A stretch of 64,000 nt of DNA from Bacillota bacterium (GTDB lineage: Bacteria > Bacillota_G > SHA-98 > UBA4971): the NCBI GenBank assembly GCA_012512055.1, contig JAAZEW010000183.1, forward strand, positions 1 to 64,000, read 5' to 3'. How positions within the stretch are numbered: position 1 is the stretch's first letter; each line of letters opens with the position of its first letter. The position numbers were made by a program, and so were the translations under genes. The notes beneath the pieces are model-generated. The model was not told where the DNA came from, did not search any database, and saw only the letters and a program-made list of their open reading frames with translations. Positions 26,653 to 35,751 of this stretch are shown in pieces.

Positions 26653-27756
26653 TCACTGCCTTTGGCGCTTCCGGGAGCTGACCCAAATGTAGCCTGCGCT
26701 GCCTGCAATGATTATGCCGACAATCCATGCTATGGTTCTGCCGGGAGAGCCTGGCTGAAGACCGCTTGCAGATTTGGCTGTCGATATTACGGGCGTAACT
26801 GCTGATGCGAAAATGGCTACAGCTCTTTCCGCTTCTTCCAGGTTGTTAGTGTGTGCACCTACTTCCATTAATGCGGCTCTCGGCAACATATCTTGATTGT
26901 AATTCCCCTGGGCCCACAGAATCCCCTTAATCAGGCCGGGCGCTTGGGAATCCGCAGATGATTTCAGCTTCTTTGCGAAGGTGAGATTCTGCCCTCTGGT
27001 CTGGTTTTGCTGACCAATGACCAGTGTTATTTTGGTTACGTCCTCCCCTTTTACACTGGTTCTATAGACTTCAGGAGGAACAGCGTCTCTGTGAATGTCA
27101 AAAGCGGCAACAGGCCGCTGTTTCAGCAACTGGGCCAAAGTCCGCCTTGAACGCGTGTATGCGCCGCCATCATGGGGATTGTGATTATCAGTTGACCTTA
27201 CCACATCAAAACCATGTTTCTTAAGAGCCTGCTCAAATGCGGCGGCAACCTTGTAGACATCACCCCAATCCTTTGTCGGCGTGCCGCTGGAAGGCGCATA
27301 GGATTCATCGCTGTGCGTATTGTAGAGCACGACTGTCTTGCCTGTTTGCTGCTGCGCGGCTAGGAATAGCTGACTGATACTTCTACCAATAGTAGTTGCA
27401 ATACCTGATAAAACAGACAGTATACTTCCTCGGGAAGCTTCATTCCCGTCATCCGGTGTAACCGCTTCCGTGAATTGCGCGCGGGCTGTCTGTCCATCAA
27501 TCCTGACAACTTCATAAGCCCTGTTGTCTTCATTAATAAACACGTCTCCGGGAAGAAGCACGATCGCAGTATGAAATATCTCATTGTCAGCTTCATCAAC
27601 AAGAGTGAAGTAACCCTCACTCAGCTCATGTTCTGCAAATGCAGCTCCTTGTAGCAGCAAACCAGATACTAAAGTAGCGATAGCGGTGATTAGGAGAGCT
27701 GCACGTAAGAGGCGACTTCTTTGACTGCAGTGACATTTATGCCCAATGCAGGCCAT
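26653..27756 (-). CDS. spoIIP: Stage II sporulation protein P (peptidoglycan amidase)
   Basis: Cell-wall hydrolase that with SpoIID and SpoIIM drives septal thinning and engulfment. 367 residues: N-terminal signal anchor (about 18-38), a variable region, then the amidase core with VVLYNTHSDESY (usual form HTHxxES.Y), DVVRSTDNHNPHDGGAY, VAAFDIHRDAVP and ALMEVGAHTNNLEEAE. A C-terminal transmembrane helix (about 342-360) with a basic tail is unusual for SpoIIP. It is 16 bp from the next gene upstream, a DUF1614-like protein. Confidence 0.88.
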   Translation of the reverse strand: MACIGHKCHCSQRSRLLRAALLITAIATLVSGLLLQGAAFAEHELSEGYFTLVDEADNEIFHTAIVLLPGDVFINEDNRAYEVVRIDGQTARAQFTEAVTPDDGNEASRGSILSVLSGIATTIGRSISQLFLAAQQQTGKTVVLYNTHSDESYAPSSGTPTKDWGDVYKVAAAFEQALKKHGFDVVRSTDNHNPHDGGAYTRSRRTLAQLLKQRPVAAFDIHRDAVPPEVYRTSVKGEDVTKITLVIGQQNQTRGQNLTFAKKLKSSADSQAPGLIKGILWAQGNYNQDMLPRAALMEVGAHTNNLEEAERAVAIFASAVTPVISTAKSASGLQPGSPGRTIAWIVGIIIAGSAGYIWVSSRKRQRQ

Positions 27757-27772
27757 ATGCTCATACCCCCGA

Positions 27773-28468
27773 TTATTCCTCAGACTCTTCGCTCAGTGTT
27801 TCCGCTTCATGGCTTACAGCTTCCGACACCTTGTCCGCGTTTCCTTTACTGTCAGGTATGTGCCCCCTTTGGAGTCGTTCCATGGTTTCTCCGAATATCT
27901 CTGCAAGGCCCACTGCGATGATCCCGGCAATTATTACTGCATCAAAGGCTCCTGCACCGCCCAGGTTCACGGTGGATGGTATCCGCCTGACTATTACTTC
28001 CACGAGATGGGCAATGTCCAGAAGTACAACGCCTAACACTGCGCCAACAAACGCCGCACGCCTGGATCTACCCAGCAAGTACGCTATCGCGCCTGCTACC
28101 AGTCCGAAAACGTATATGGAATCGATTATGGTTCTCCCTTCCTCGAACGTGAATACCTTTGATATGGCTACCAGTGCTGCCCCTGTTGCCACCGCAGAAA
28201 AAATGCCTCGCCCGGTCTCAGACGGGGTATCAGCGCGGCTTAACACATATATCGCAATAATCACCGGGATTACTGAGCCCCCAAGATTCAGGCTGATTGT
28301 CCAAAGACCGCGATATATGGGAATATCGACGAAGCCTCCTAGAAGAATCAGTAAAACGGCTACCAGGGCTTGTTTGTCATTAAGGTGCATGCGATCGAGA
28401 ACCCTGTGGGCAAACCCGAGGAAAACCACGACACTCACCGCAAGCAGCAGAATGAGTCCTACTGTCAT
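27773..28468 (-). CDS. DUF1614-like multi-pass membrane protein
   Basis: About 231 residues from ATG 28468 (AAGGGGG site six bases away); the longer upstream frame lacks support. Six to seven hydrophobic helices contain LGGFVDIPI, SLNLGGSVIPVIIAIYVL and NLGGAGAFDAVIIAGIIAVG, matching the DUF1614 pattern of paired NxGG segments. The C-terminal tail is acidic. Function unknown; its place directly upstream of spoIIP suggests, but does not prove, a sporulation-linked role. Confidence 0.75.
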   Translation of the reverse strand: MTVGLILLLAVSVVVFLGFAHRVLDRMHLNDKQALVAVLLILLGGFVDIPIYRGLWTISLNLGGSVIPVIIAIYVLSRADTPSETGRGIFSAVATGAALVAISKVFTFEEGRTIIDSIYVFGLVAGAIAYLLGRSRRAAFVGAVLGVVLLDIAHLVEVIVRRIPSTVNLGGAGAFDAVIIAGIIAVGLAEIFGETMERLQRGHIPDSKGNADKVSEAVSHEAETLSEESEE

Positions 28469-28566
28469 GCTAAAGCCCCCTTCGTTCGTGGAAACAGCTT
28501 CTCTTCCACACCCTGGAAAGTAGCATTTCCCTATCTCAGAAGGGATATTCCGCAAAGGAGTATGAA

Positions 28567-28592
28567 GGCCGATGGTTTGGAAACCATCGGCC
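28567..28592 (-). terminator. Strong hairpin downstream of ispH-rpsA
   Basis: GGCCGATGGTTT and AAACCATCGGCC form a perfect 12-bp inverted repeat with a 2-bp centre. On the minus strand it follows the ispH-rpsA stop by about 60 bp and is trailed by TTCAT, only a weak T-run. Likely a terminator or an mRNA-stabilising end. Confidence 0.5.
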
Positions 28593-28654
28593 CGGTGTCA
28601 ACTGGCATTTACGCCTGTATCAATCAGCATGCAACGAAGAAAATTCGAATTCCG

Positions 28655-30940
28655 TTACTCCTGGGAGTTCTTAAGAATATCGCCAAAGACATCACCGATC
28701 GTAAGCCCCTGGCTTTCCGACTTATCGGCATATTTCCTATAAACCTTCTTCTCCTCTTCAGATTGAGCTTCTTTCAGGCTCAACCCGATGCGATGGTCCC
28801 TCGGCCTTACACTGATGACCTTTACAGCTATCTCATCCCCGGGGCTGACCACTTCATCAGGCTTCTCAACTCGCCTATCAGCTAATTGTGAGATGTGCAC
28901 AAGGCCTTCAATCCCAGGTTCCAACTGGACGAAAGCACCAAAGTCAACTGTCTTGGTGACTGTTCCTTTAACAATGCTACCCACGGGGTACCTTGTGGTA
29001 ACGTCATCCCATGGATCTGGAAGGGTTTGCTTCAGGCCCAACGAAATCCGCTCGCGCTCCCTGTCTACAGCCAGCACCTTCACTCTTATTCGCTCTCCCT
29101 CCGAGACTACGTCCCGGGGATCTTCCGTTCTGGTCCAGGCCATGTCCGAAACGTGTAGAAGGCCTTCTACTCCGTCGCCTATGTCTACAAAAGCGCCGAA
29201 ATTGACGACACGCCGGACAATGCCTTCCACTATTATGCCTTCGTTCAAAGACTCGAGCACGTGTTTCCTGGCTTCAGCCAGTTCCTCTTCTTGCACCTGC
29301 CGCGCGGAAAGAACCACGTTTTTCTTGTCCCTGTCGGCTTCCAGAACTTTCATTCGGAGGGTTTCCCCTTTCAGCCGGCTGAGATCCTGAATAGGACGGA
29401 TGCTTGCATGTGAAGCAGGAATAAAGCCTCTCAGGCCGACGTCCACGACGATGCCGCCTTTGACTACGTCGGTCACTTCGCCTTCAACTATGGCTTCGTT
29501 TTCAAGAGCGTCAAATATCCCATCCCAAGCCCTGTCAATATCAGCCTTCCGCTTGGACAGAAGAGGCTCGCCTCCACTGGCTTCGAGTTTTTCGATTAAC
29601 ACCTCTATCCTGTCACCTACATTGACTATACCTTCACATGACTGGACCTGCCTTCTGGAGATCTCATTCCTTGGCACTACACCTTCGGACTTAAGTCCAA
29701 TATCGACAAGGACCCGCTCGGGTTCGACTGCGACAACAGTGCCTTCAACTATGTCGCCCTCCACAAGTGCCGGCTGGAGCGACATACCCGCAGTCTCTGG
29801 CTCCTCCTCTTCAGGCCCTGTAACATCCGGCTCTTCTTCCCCCTGTGAAGTTTCAGGCTCTTCTTGGTCCACCTGTGAAGTTTCAGGCTCTTCTTGGTCC
29901 ACCTGTGAAGTTTTGGGTTCTTCTTGGTCCACCTGTGAAGTCTCAGAATCTTCTTGTGGAACTCCCTTGTCTTCCTGCTCATTATCAACGTGTTCCTGCA
30001 AATTTTCGGGACTTTCCTCCATTTGGTCTTCACTTGCCTCAATGGTTTCAATTTCGTCAATATTTCTTTCGTCAGTAATATCTGTTACCCCCAACTCACT
30101 TATCTTCCCTTCGTCCGGTACGCTCATCCTCTCAACGACCTCCTCGATAACCCAATTCGGCGTCGATGCCCCCGCCGTTAGCCCCACCCTTTCGAGTCCT
30201 GAAAAATCCAGGGTATCTAAGTCTCCCGGCCCTTCCACCCAGTAGACTTCAGCGCCTTCCGCTTGACAGATTTCCACAAGCCTTCGTGTATTCGCGCTGG
30301 TCCGCCCGCCTACCACGACCACGGCATCAACTGATCGTGCCAACTTGCGCGCAGCCTCCTGCCTTTTCCAAGTAGCATCGCATATTGTATTGTAGGCCAA
30401 AAGCTCCTTCGCCCTTAAGGCAAGGGCAGCGAGAACCTGGCGGAAAGCCTCGACTGTCTGGGTGGTCTGACAAACAACACCGACCTTGGGCTCGACGAAA
30501 CCGGATGCTACATCTTCACCGGTCATGACTACTCTCGCATTATCCCCGGCCCAACCTAACAGACCAACTACCTCTTTGTGTCCTTTGTCACCAACTATGA
30601 ACACCTGATAACCCTTACGATTCAGCGCAGCGGCCCGCTCTTGTGCGCGCTTGACATACGGACAAGTGGCATGGACAACTCTCAGCCCTCGCGTATGCGC
30701 TTCGTCAATCACATCAGGCGGCAGGCCGTGCGACGGCACTATCATACAGCCGTCTGAGATCTCGTTTAAATCGGATACCGGAATAACCCCTGTTTCTTTC
30801 AGCTTGGCGATGACTTGAGGATTGTGGACCAAGGGGCCGAGGGTGAAGGCTATACCTTGACTGCCTGCGTTTTCAGCAATTTCAACCGCTCGTTTGACCC
30901 CAAAGCAAAACCCGCTGTGTTCACCAACTACAAGCTGCAA
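28655..30940 (-). CDS. ispH: IspH-ribosomal protein S1 fusion
   Basis: 761 residues. Residues 1 to about 285 are HMBPP reductase (last step of the MEP isoprenoid pathway); the three Fe-S cysteines are C12 (GFCFGVKRAV), C93 (HATCPYVKR) and C187 (NTICDATWKRQ). An acidic linker (about 290-395) contains a 10-residue unit EPETSQVDQE repeated about three times. Four S1 RNA-binding domains follow (about 400 to 740; for example VNFGAFVDIGDGVEGLLHVS). This bifunctional form is known in Clostridia, where it replaces separate rpsA. TTG start. It lies after cmk-plsC, again typical. Confidence 0.95.
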   Translation of the reverse strand: MQLVVGEHSGFCFGVKRAVEIAENAGSQGIAFTLGPLVHNPQVIAKLKETGVIPVSDLNEISDGCMIVPSHGLPPDVIDEAHTRGLRVVHATCPYVKRAQERAAALNRKGYQVFIVGDKGHKEVVGLLGWAGDNARVVMTGEDVASGFVEPKVGVVCQTTQTVEAFRQVLAALALRAKELLAYNTICDATWKRQEAARKLARSVDAVVVVGGRTSANTRRLVEICQAEGAEVYWVEGPGDLDTLDFSGLERVGLTAGASTPNWVIEEVVERMSVPDEGKISELGVTDITDERNIDEIETIEASEDQMEESPENLQEHVDNEQEDKGVPQEDSETSQVDQEEPKTSQVDQEEPETSQVDQEEPETSQGEEEPDVTGPEEEEPETAGMSLQPALVEGDIVEGTVVAVEPERVLVDIGLKSEGVVPRNEISRRQVQSCEGIVNVGDRIEVLIEKLEASGGEPLLSKRKADIDRAWDGIFDALENEAIVEGEVTDVVKGGIVVDVGLRGFIPASHASIRPIQDLSRLKGETLRMKVLEADRDKKNVVLSARQVQEEELAEARKHVLESLNEGIIVEGIVRRVVNFGAFVDIGDGVEGLLHVSDMAWTRTEDPRDVVSEGERIRVKVLAVDRERERISLGLKQTLPDPWDDVTTRYPVGSIVKGTVTKTVDFGAFVQLEPGIEGLVHISQLADRRVEKPDEVVSPGDEIAVKVISVRPRDHRIGLSLKEAQSEEEKKVYRKYADKSESQGLTIGDVFGDILKNSQE
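29845..29945 (-). repeat. 30-bp in-frame tandem repeat in the IspH-S1 linker
   Basis: About three units of a 30-bp repeat beginning near GTGAAGTTTCAGGCTCTTC on the plus strand, encoding EPETSQVDQE on the minus strand. The first two units are identical and the third has drifted. Period is a multiple of three, so length changes keep the frame. Confidence 0.85.
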
Positions 30941-31002
30941 GACCTGTTCTACCTTCTTCCCTATTATCTCCCAACATCACACCAAACTTAACCTAAGGAA
31001 TT

Positions 31003-31626
31003 CTAAAAGCTCATGACCAGCCTCTCTATTTCCTCCATCATGAGATTCGTGATAGCCTCTCTTGGCCTGACGGAGGACTGATTCAGAGGAAGTATCGAGC
31101 ATACTTCAGCAGGAATAATAGGCTTGCCGAATCTTACACCAATATGGCCTGCTTTAGGAAAGACAACGCCTTTCCGCATTATTTTTCCTGTGCCAACGAT
31201 CCCTACAGGCACCAAATAAGCGCCGGTTTTCTCTGCCAGAACCGCTGCCCCGGAGTACGCTTTCTGAAGCCTGCCATCGAGGCTTCTGGTCCCTTCAGGA
31301 AATATCCCCAAGACTTCGCCGTCTCTGAGCACTTCAAGAGCTCGGTGGAATGCGTCCTTGTCGTCTTCCCCACGGCGCACGGGGAAAGCCCCCAGGCTAC
31401 GAGCTATCATCCTAAGAAGAGGATTGTCAAACAGTTCGCGTTTTGCCATGAACCGAACAGGCCGATCCATGGCGCATCCTACCACTATAGGATCGAGCAT
31501 ACTCAAGTGGTTCGCCGCCAGCAGCACGCCTCCCTCGCTTGGAACGTTATCTTTGCCTTCTACTTGCATACGAAAGGCAATTCTCATGACAAATCTGAGA
31601 ATTGCCCTGATAATCACGTAAAACAA
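31003..31626 (-). CDS. plsC: 1-acyl-sn-glycerol-3-phosphate acyltransferase
   Basis: 207 residues with the acyltransferase motifs NHLSMLDP (HX4D, about 39-46) and FPEGTRS, and a short N-terminal hydrophobic helix. It converts lysophosphatidate to phosphatidate, continuing from PlsY/GpsA encoded elsewhere in the window. TTG start with GGGGGAA ahead; overlaps the cmk 3' end by 13 bp. Confidence 0.93.
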   Translation of the reverse strand: MFYVIIRAILRFVMRIAFRMQVEGKDNVPSEGGVLLAANHLSMLDPIVVGCAMDRPVRFMAKRELFDNPLLRMIARSLGAFPVRRGEDDKDAFHRALEVLRDGEVLGIFPEGTRSLDGRLQKAYSGAAVLAEKTGAYLVPVGIVGTGKIMRKGVVFPKAGHIGVRFGKPIIPAEVCSILPLNQSSVRPREAITNLMMEEIERLVMSF

Positions 31627-32375
31627 GGCGTTTCCCCCTTGCCTCCTGACGCGTTTTCAACTCTATCCTTGTTAAGTATCTCGTAAATGACAGCTACCAC
31701 TTCCGTAATGGTTTCTTCAGGGGTTTTTCCCGTAGTGTCGATAGTAATAGAATCAGGCGCAGGTTTAAGGGGGGCTACTTTCCGCCCGCTGTCAATCTTG
31801 TCCCTATGCATTATTTCACTGATAATTGTCTCTTCCACTACGTCATATCCTCGCTCACGGGCTTGAATCACCCGTCTGCGCACGCGCTCGTCAAAGTCTG
31901 CCACAAGGAATATCTTCACGTCCGCGTCAGGCACAACAACGGTCCCGATATCCCTTCCGTCCATCACTACGCAGCCCCTATTTGCGATGGCACGCTGGAT
32001 ATTCAAAAGGGCAGCTCTGACTTGCGGAATCTCCGCTACTTGCGATACACAGGCGCCTACCTCAGGGCATGTCAGTTCCACTGTCACATCTTCACCGTCG
32101 AGAAGAACACGGCACTCTCCGTCATCGGGCACAACAGCGACTTCAGTGGCCTCGGCCAGTTTGACTATGGATTCGGCCTTTTGGACATCTACTCCGAGGC
32201 GTATTGCCTTGAGGGTCAGAGCCCGGTAAATAAGGCCTGTGCTGACATAAGCCATACCCAAGATTTTTGCGACGGCTTTTGCCACTGTGCTCTTCCCCGC
32301 ACCGGCAGGACCGTCAATCGCGATGACCGGGCCTTGTTTGTTTTTCCTCGCTCTTATGCTATTCGACGTATACAT
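31614..32375 (-). CDS. cmk: Cytidylate kinase
   Basis: Phosphorylates CMP and dCMP. The P-loop IDGPAGAGKSTVAKAVA (about 19-35), GLIYRALTLKA, VVMDGRDIGTVVVPDADVK and RDKIDSGRKVAPLKPA are all present. At 253 residues it is slightly long because of a 15-residue N-terminal and a C-terminal extension. AGAGGA site before the ATG. First of the conserved cmk-plsC-ispH-rpsA cluster. Confidence 0.95.
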   Translation of the reverse strand: MYTSNSIRARKNKQGPVIAIDGPAGAGKSTVAKAVAKILGMAYVSTGLIYRALTLKAIRLGVDVQKAESIVKLAEATEVAVVPDDGECRVLLDGEDVTVELTCPEVGACVSQVAEIPQVRAALLNIQRAIANRGCVVMDGRDIGTVVVPDADVKIFLVADFDERVRRRVIQARERGYDVVEETIISEIMHRDKIDSGRKVAPLKPAPDSITIDTTGKTPEETITEVVAVIYEILNKDRVENASGGKGETPCFT

Positions 32376-32443
32376 TACAGATTCCTCTTCTCCCGTGATA
32401 AATCTCGCCCTAATATACCTGGTGCGTATACTTGCGGGGACAC

Positions 32444-32662
32444 TCAGTGAGAATCATCTTCAGTGCGAGCATCCACATTCAGCCTAATACCCTCCAAACG
32501 TTCAGCCCTACTAAGCCCGGATCTTCCTTCCGGGGTGCTGAGAATAACCTGCCCCAGGATTGTCAAGGCCAGAAACAGCCATAAAGCTATGGCGAACACC
32601 CTCTCAAGGAAACATAGAAGTCTGTCCACATTTTCGCTGCCTTCACCAAACGCCGAACTCAT
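32444..32662 (-). CDS. Small single-pass membrane protein (YpfB/DUF5359-like)
   Basis: 72 residues with one hydrophobic helix (about 24-43) followed by STPEGRSGLSRAERLEG, then a polar tail. Position just upstream of cmk and the short helix-then-LSxxERLEG pattern resemble Bacillus YpfB. Function unknown. AAAGG precedes the ATG. Family assignment is tentative. Confidence 0.6.
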   Translation of the reverse strand: MSSAFGEGSENVDRLLCFLERVFAIALWLFLALTILGQVILSTPEGRSGLSRAERLEGIRLNVDARTEDDSH

Positions 32663-32673
32663 ACTGCCTTTCT

Positions 32674-33933
32674 CTACCTTCCTTCAGCCAGACTTTGCCC
32701 TGCAAGATAACCTGTGGAAAAAGCAGCCTGCAGATTGAACCCGCCGGTCATACCATCAACGTCGATTACTTCTCCTGCGAAGTATAATCCTTGAACAAGT
32801 TTGGATTCCATTCTTCGAGGATCGATTTCATCCACATCCACCCCGCCTGCGGTGACAATCCCCTCATCGTCCGGCCTCAGTCCTGCTATGTGTAATGTAA
32901 GTTCCTTCAGGGTCTTGCCTATTAGAAGTCGTTCCTCCCTTGTGACCTGAGATATGTGTTTCGAGGCCGATACGCCGGCCTCCTGCAAAACTATGTCGAT
33001 CAAATGCCGAGGCATAAGATCTACCAGAGAGTTCAGTACGGTCTGCCCTCCGTGTTTCGCAAAATCCCGCAAGACTCTGGCGTCCAGTTGCTCATGGGAT
33101 AGCGCAGGTTTCATGTCGATTATCAATGCGACCCCGGGCTTCGCATTAACCATTGCGGACGCTGCTGCCCGTGACAATGATAGGATGATAGGGCCGGAGA
33201 CCCCATAGTGAGTAAACAGCATTTCACCCAATTCAGACCCGCTCTTACGCCCGTCTATCGTCAATGTCACCTGCACGTTGCGTAAGGTGAGCCCTGCCAC
33301 CTCGCGCGGCCATGACTCAAGTGTCTCCAGCGGAATCAAAGACGCCCTCGGTTGGACAACAGTGTGTCTCAGTTCTTTTGCTATTCTGAGCCCGTCGCCT
33401 GTAGAACCTGTGGCAGCATAGGTAATTCCTCCGGTAGCGATTACCACTGCGTCACACGGCATAAACTCAGTTTTCCCGCAACCTGCGGTAAATACGACTC
33501 CCTGCACTTTTTCACCTGAAACGACGACTTTATGTACCCTCGAGTTAAACTGCAGCTTCGCCCCGCTCTTCTTTACATACGTCACGAGAGCCCGCAACAC
33601 ATCCCTGGATATTCCTGATGCAGGAAATACCCTTTTGCCTCTTTCTGTTTTACTCTCCACTCCAAGCCCCCGAAAGAACTCTCGGAGATCGTAGGAGTCA
33701 AATCGCGAAAAAGCCGAATACAAAAACTTCCCGTTACCCGGGATACCGGCTATCAGTCCGTCCACGTCTGTATCATTAGTAAAGTTGCATCTGCCTTTAC
33801 CCGTGATAAGGAGTTTTCTGCCGGGACGGCTGTTTCTCTCCAGAAGAACCACGGTCATCCCCAGCGACGCAGCCTTTCCCGCAGCCATCAAACCTGCAGG
33901 CCCGGCCCCTACTACTATGACGTCTTTTCGCAA
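32674..33933 (-). CDS. HI0933/BaiN-family NAD(P)/FAD-dependent oxidoreductase
   Basis: 419 residues. N-terminal FAD dinucleotide motif VVGAGPAGLMAAGKAA (about 7-22), the family signature RPGRKLLITGKGRCNFTN, a second GGITYAATGSTGDG, and the C-terminal GLYFAGEVIDVDGMTGGFNLQAAFS. Flavoproteins of this family include BaiN, but most members have no known substrate. TTG start; its 5' end overlaps the rluB 3' end by 19 bp, implying coupled expression. Confidence 0.88.
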   Translation of the reverse strand: MRKDVIVVGAGPAGLMAAGKAASLGMTVVLLERNSRPGRKLLITGKGRCNFTNDTDVDGLIAGIPGNGKFLYSAFSRFDSYDLREFFRGLGVESKTERGKRVFPASGISRDVLRALVTYVKKSGAKLQFNSRVHKVVVSGEKVQGVVFTAGCGKTEFMPCDAVVIATGGITYAATGSTGDGLRIAKELRHTVVQPRASLIPLETLESWPREVAGLTLRNVQVTLTIDGRKSGSELGEMLFTHYGVSGPIILSLSRAAASAMVNAKPGVALIIDMKPALSHEQLDARVLRDFAKHGGQTVLNSLVDLMPRHLIDIVLQEAGVSASKHISQVTREERLLIGKTLKELTLHIAGLRPDDEGIVTAGGVDVDEIDPRRMESKLVQGLYFAGEVIDVDGMTGGFNLQAAFSTGYLAGQSLAEGR

Positions 33934-34688
33934 GATCCTACCCCTTCTCCCGACCTTGCTGCCATCTTCCGGATCCAGTTCTCTTCATCAGCAGTAAGGT
34001 ATCTCCATGAACCGACCTTCAAGTCTCCGATATCCAATTCGCCGAAACCGGTCCTTGTGAGACTTTTGACCGGATGTCCGATGGAATCAAACATTTCACG
34101 AACTTGACGTTTCCTGCCTTCCCCGATCTTGATTTCCACCTGAGCGCAACTCTCGGACGGTGTAATCATTCTCACAACGGCAGGGGACGATGTGTGCCCG
34201 GACGATAATTGCACCCCGTTACGTAATAGATTCAGCTTCTTTTCATCAGGTACACCGTTGACCACCGCCAGATACGTCTTGTGTATTCCGAATCTCGGAT
34301 GAGTCATGACATGAGTCGCATGGCCGTCGTTTGTCAAGAGGAGCAACCCCTCGGTGTCCCGGTCAAGCCTGCCTACGGGAAATAGCCGTGTGCCCGTGTG
34401 TGGAACAAGGCCCAATACTGTTCCACGCCCTCTGGGATCTTGGACCGTGGAAATGTAGCCTTTAGGTTTGTTGAGCATGATGTATATTTTCTTATCGCAG
34501 GTATCGACAGCCTGGCCGTCGACTCTTATCTCACATTCAAAGCGATGGAACTTCGCGCCCGGCTCTCGTACGACCCTCCCGTCAACGGTAACGCGGCCTT
34601 CTTTGATTATTTCTGCACTTGCCCTACGCGAAGCAACGCCTGCGTTTGCAAGAATCTTCTGAAGTCTCTCCACCGGAAAAACCACCAA
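33915..34688 (-). CDS. rluB: rRNA pseudouridine synthase RluB family
   Basis: 257 residues. N-terminal S4 RNA-binding domain (ERLQKILANAGVASRRASAE), then the pseudouridylate synthase core with the catalytic Asp in FPVGRLDRDTEGLLLLTNDG and later EGRKRQVREMF. It probably modifies 23S rRNA near position 2605 (E. coli numbering), by family. Conserved downstream of scpB in many Firmicutes; here a TrkA-like gene and repeats intervene. Confidence 0.92.
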   Translation of the reverse strand: MVVFPVERLQKILANAGVASRRASAEIIKEGRVTVDGRVVREPGAKFHRFECEIRVDGQAVDTCDKKIYIMLNKPKGYISTVQDPRGRGTVLGLVPHTGTRLFPVGRLDRDTEGLLLLTNDGHATHVMTHPRFGIHKTYLAVVNGVPDEKKLNLLRNGVQLSSGHTSSPAVVRMITPSESCAQVEIKIGEGRKRQVREMFDSIGHPVKSLTRTGFGELDIGDLKVGSWRYLTADEENWIRKMAARSGEGVGSCEKTS

Positions 34689-34699
34689 TCAAGACAAGG

Positions 34700-35356
34700 C
34701 TAGCCCAATTTCCCCAACTTGCCCAGACTCTCTGTAGTACCGAGCGCCAACAAGACATCACCTTTCCTAATAAGGTCATCAGGACCGGGCGAGACCTTGA
34801 CTTTGTTGTCAGTACTGCGAATCGCAACAACGTTCACACCGAGTTTGGCACGCAGATTCAACTCACGAAGAGTCCTGCCAATCAGTTCGGAGGAGGCTGT
34901 GATCTCAACCACATCGTAATCAGGGGAAAGCTCAATAACCTCAAGAATGTTTGAAGACGTAAGGGTGGCAGCCAATCTTGCGCCCATATCCCGTTCAGGG
35001 TAGACTACCTGTTCTACCCCGATCTTCTCAAGAAGCTTACCGTGGAGTTCATCATGGGCTTTTCCCACAACGTAAGTTACCCCCATGTCTTTTAGTATCA
35101 GACATGTAAGTATGCTGGACAATACATCATGGCCGATGGTGACTATGACTACGTCAAAATTGCGGATACCGATTGCCCTAAGGATGTCCTCATCTGTTGC
35201 GTCTGCCTGAACAGCATGGGTGACTCCGTCAGCTACCTGCTGAACCTTATCTTCATCGATATCAACAGCCAGCACTTGGTGCCCCAGTTTTGCAAGGGTG
35301 CACGCAACACTGGCACCGAACTTCCCCAGGCCGATAACTGCATACTGCCGCATCAT
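34700..35356 (-). CDS. TrkA/KtrA-type potassium-channel regulatory protein
   Basis: About 218 residues from ATG 35356 (GGGAG five bases ahead). A Rossmann-fold RCK-N domain begins QYAVIGLGKFGASVA with the acidic AVDIDEDKVQQ; a TrkA-C domain follows (about 135 onward: DVVEITASSELIGRTL). It should bind nucleotides and gate a K+ transporter of the Ktr/Trk type. No membrane partner (KtrB/TrkH) is in this window. The 560-bp upstream gap is filled by repeat elements C and R4. Confidence 0.9.
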   Translation of the reverse strand: MMRQYAVIGLGKFGASVACTLAKLGHQVLAVDIDEDKVQQVADGVTHAVQADATDEDILRAIGIRNFDVVIVTIGHDVLSSILTCLILKDMGVTYVVGKAHDELHGKLLEKIGVEQVVYPERDMGARLAATLTSSNILEVIELSPDYDVVEITASSELIGRTLRELNLRAKLGVNVVAIRSTDNKVKVSPGPDDLIRKGDVLLALGTTESLGKLGKLG

Positions 35357-35449
35357 ACCATCTCCCACAAAGGCCCTATTCGTTGGCAGGGAATACCACC
35401 TGTGGCAACCTCATATTCCAGACGATCTTACGACATTATTCATGCTAAT

Positions 35450-35548
35450 GCAACCTGGCGTAAGCGTCAAATAGTCTACGTTAAGTAGGTGGAGCCTACA
35501 GGTGTTCGGAAAACCACCATGGATCCCTATTGACGCTTGCAACCTGGC
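35450..35548 (+). mobile_element. Mini-element C with 10-bp flanking duplication
   Basis: A 79-bp segment (35460-35538) is bounded by imperfect inverted repeats AAGCGTCAAATAG (35462-35474) and CTATTGACGCTT (35527-35538). It is flanked by exact direct repeats GCAACCTGGC at 35450-35459 and 35539-35548, the pattern of a target-site duplication. Internally GTAGG/CCTAC and GGTGG/CCACC can pair. No coding capacity. Only one copy is visible here. Confidence 0.55.
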
Positions 35549-35566
35549 ATTTAAGTGGATCGCCAT

Positions 35567-35674
35567 GAGACCGTTGGACTTCTCCGGTAATCGCCCGTTT
35601 CACCGAAGACGTCGGCCAGTTTTTGCGATTCGGGCGGGCTGTGTTAACATAATATGGGAGAGAACAACGGTCTC
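35567..35674 (+). mobile_element. Mini-element A, copy in R4
   Basis: 108 bp, GAGACCGTTG to CAACGGTCTC, same orientation as in R2, with CGCCAT at 35561-35566 and 35675-35680 as a putative target duplication. Confidence 0.75.
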
Positions 35675-35751
35675 CGCCATAAGTAATCGCCGGTTCCGGA
35701 AAGTGTACGTACCGTACAGGGTGGCCCCGCAAGGTATGTCCGTTTTCTGAG

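Noticed and set aside
27831..28523. 230-residue plus-strand frame
   Set aside because: Antisense to the DUF1614-like membrane protein; Ser/Thr-rich shadow.
29400..30245. 281-residue plus-strand frame rich in Ser
   Set aside because: Antisense to the IspH-S1 linker and S1 domains; the Ser repeats simply mirror the Glu/Gln repeat codons.
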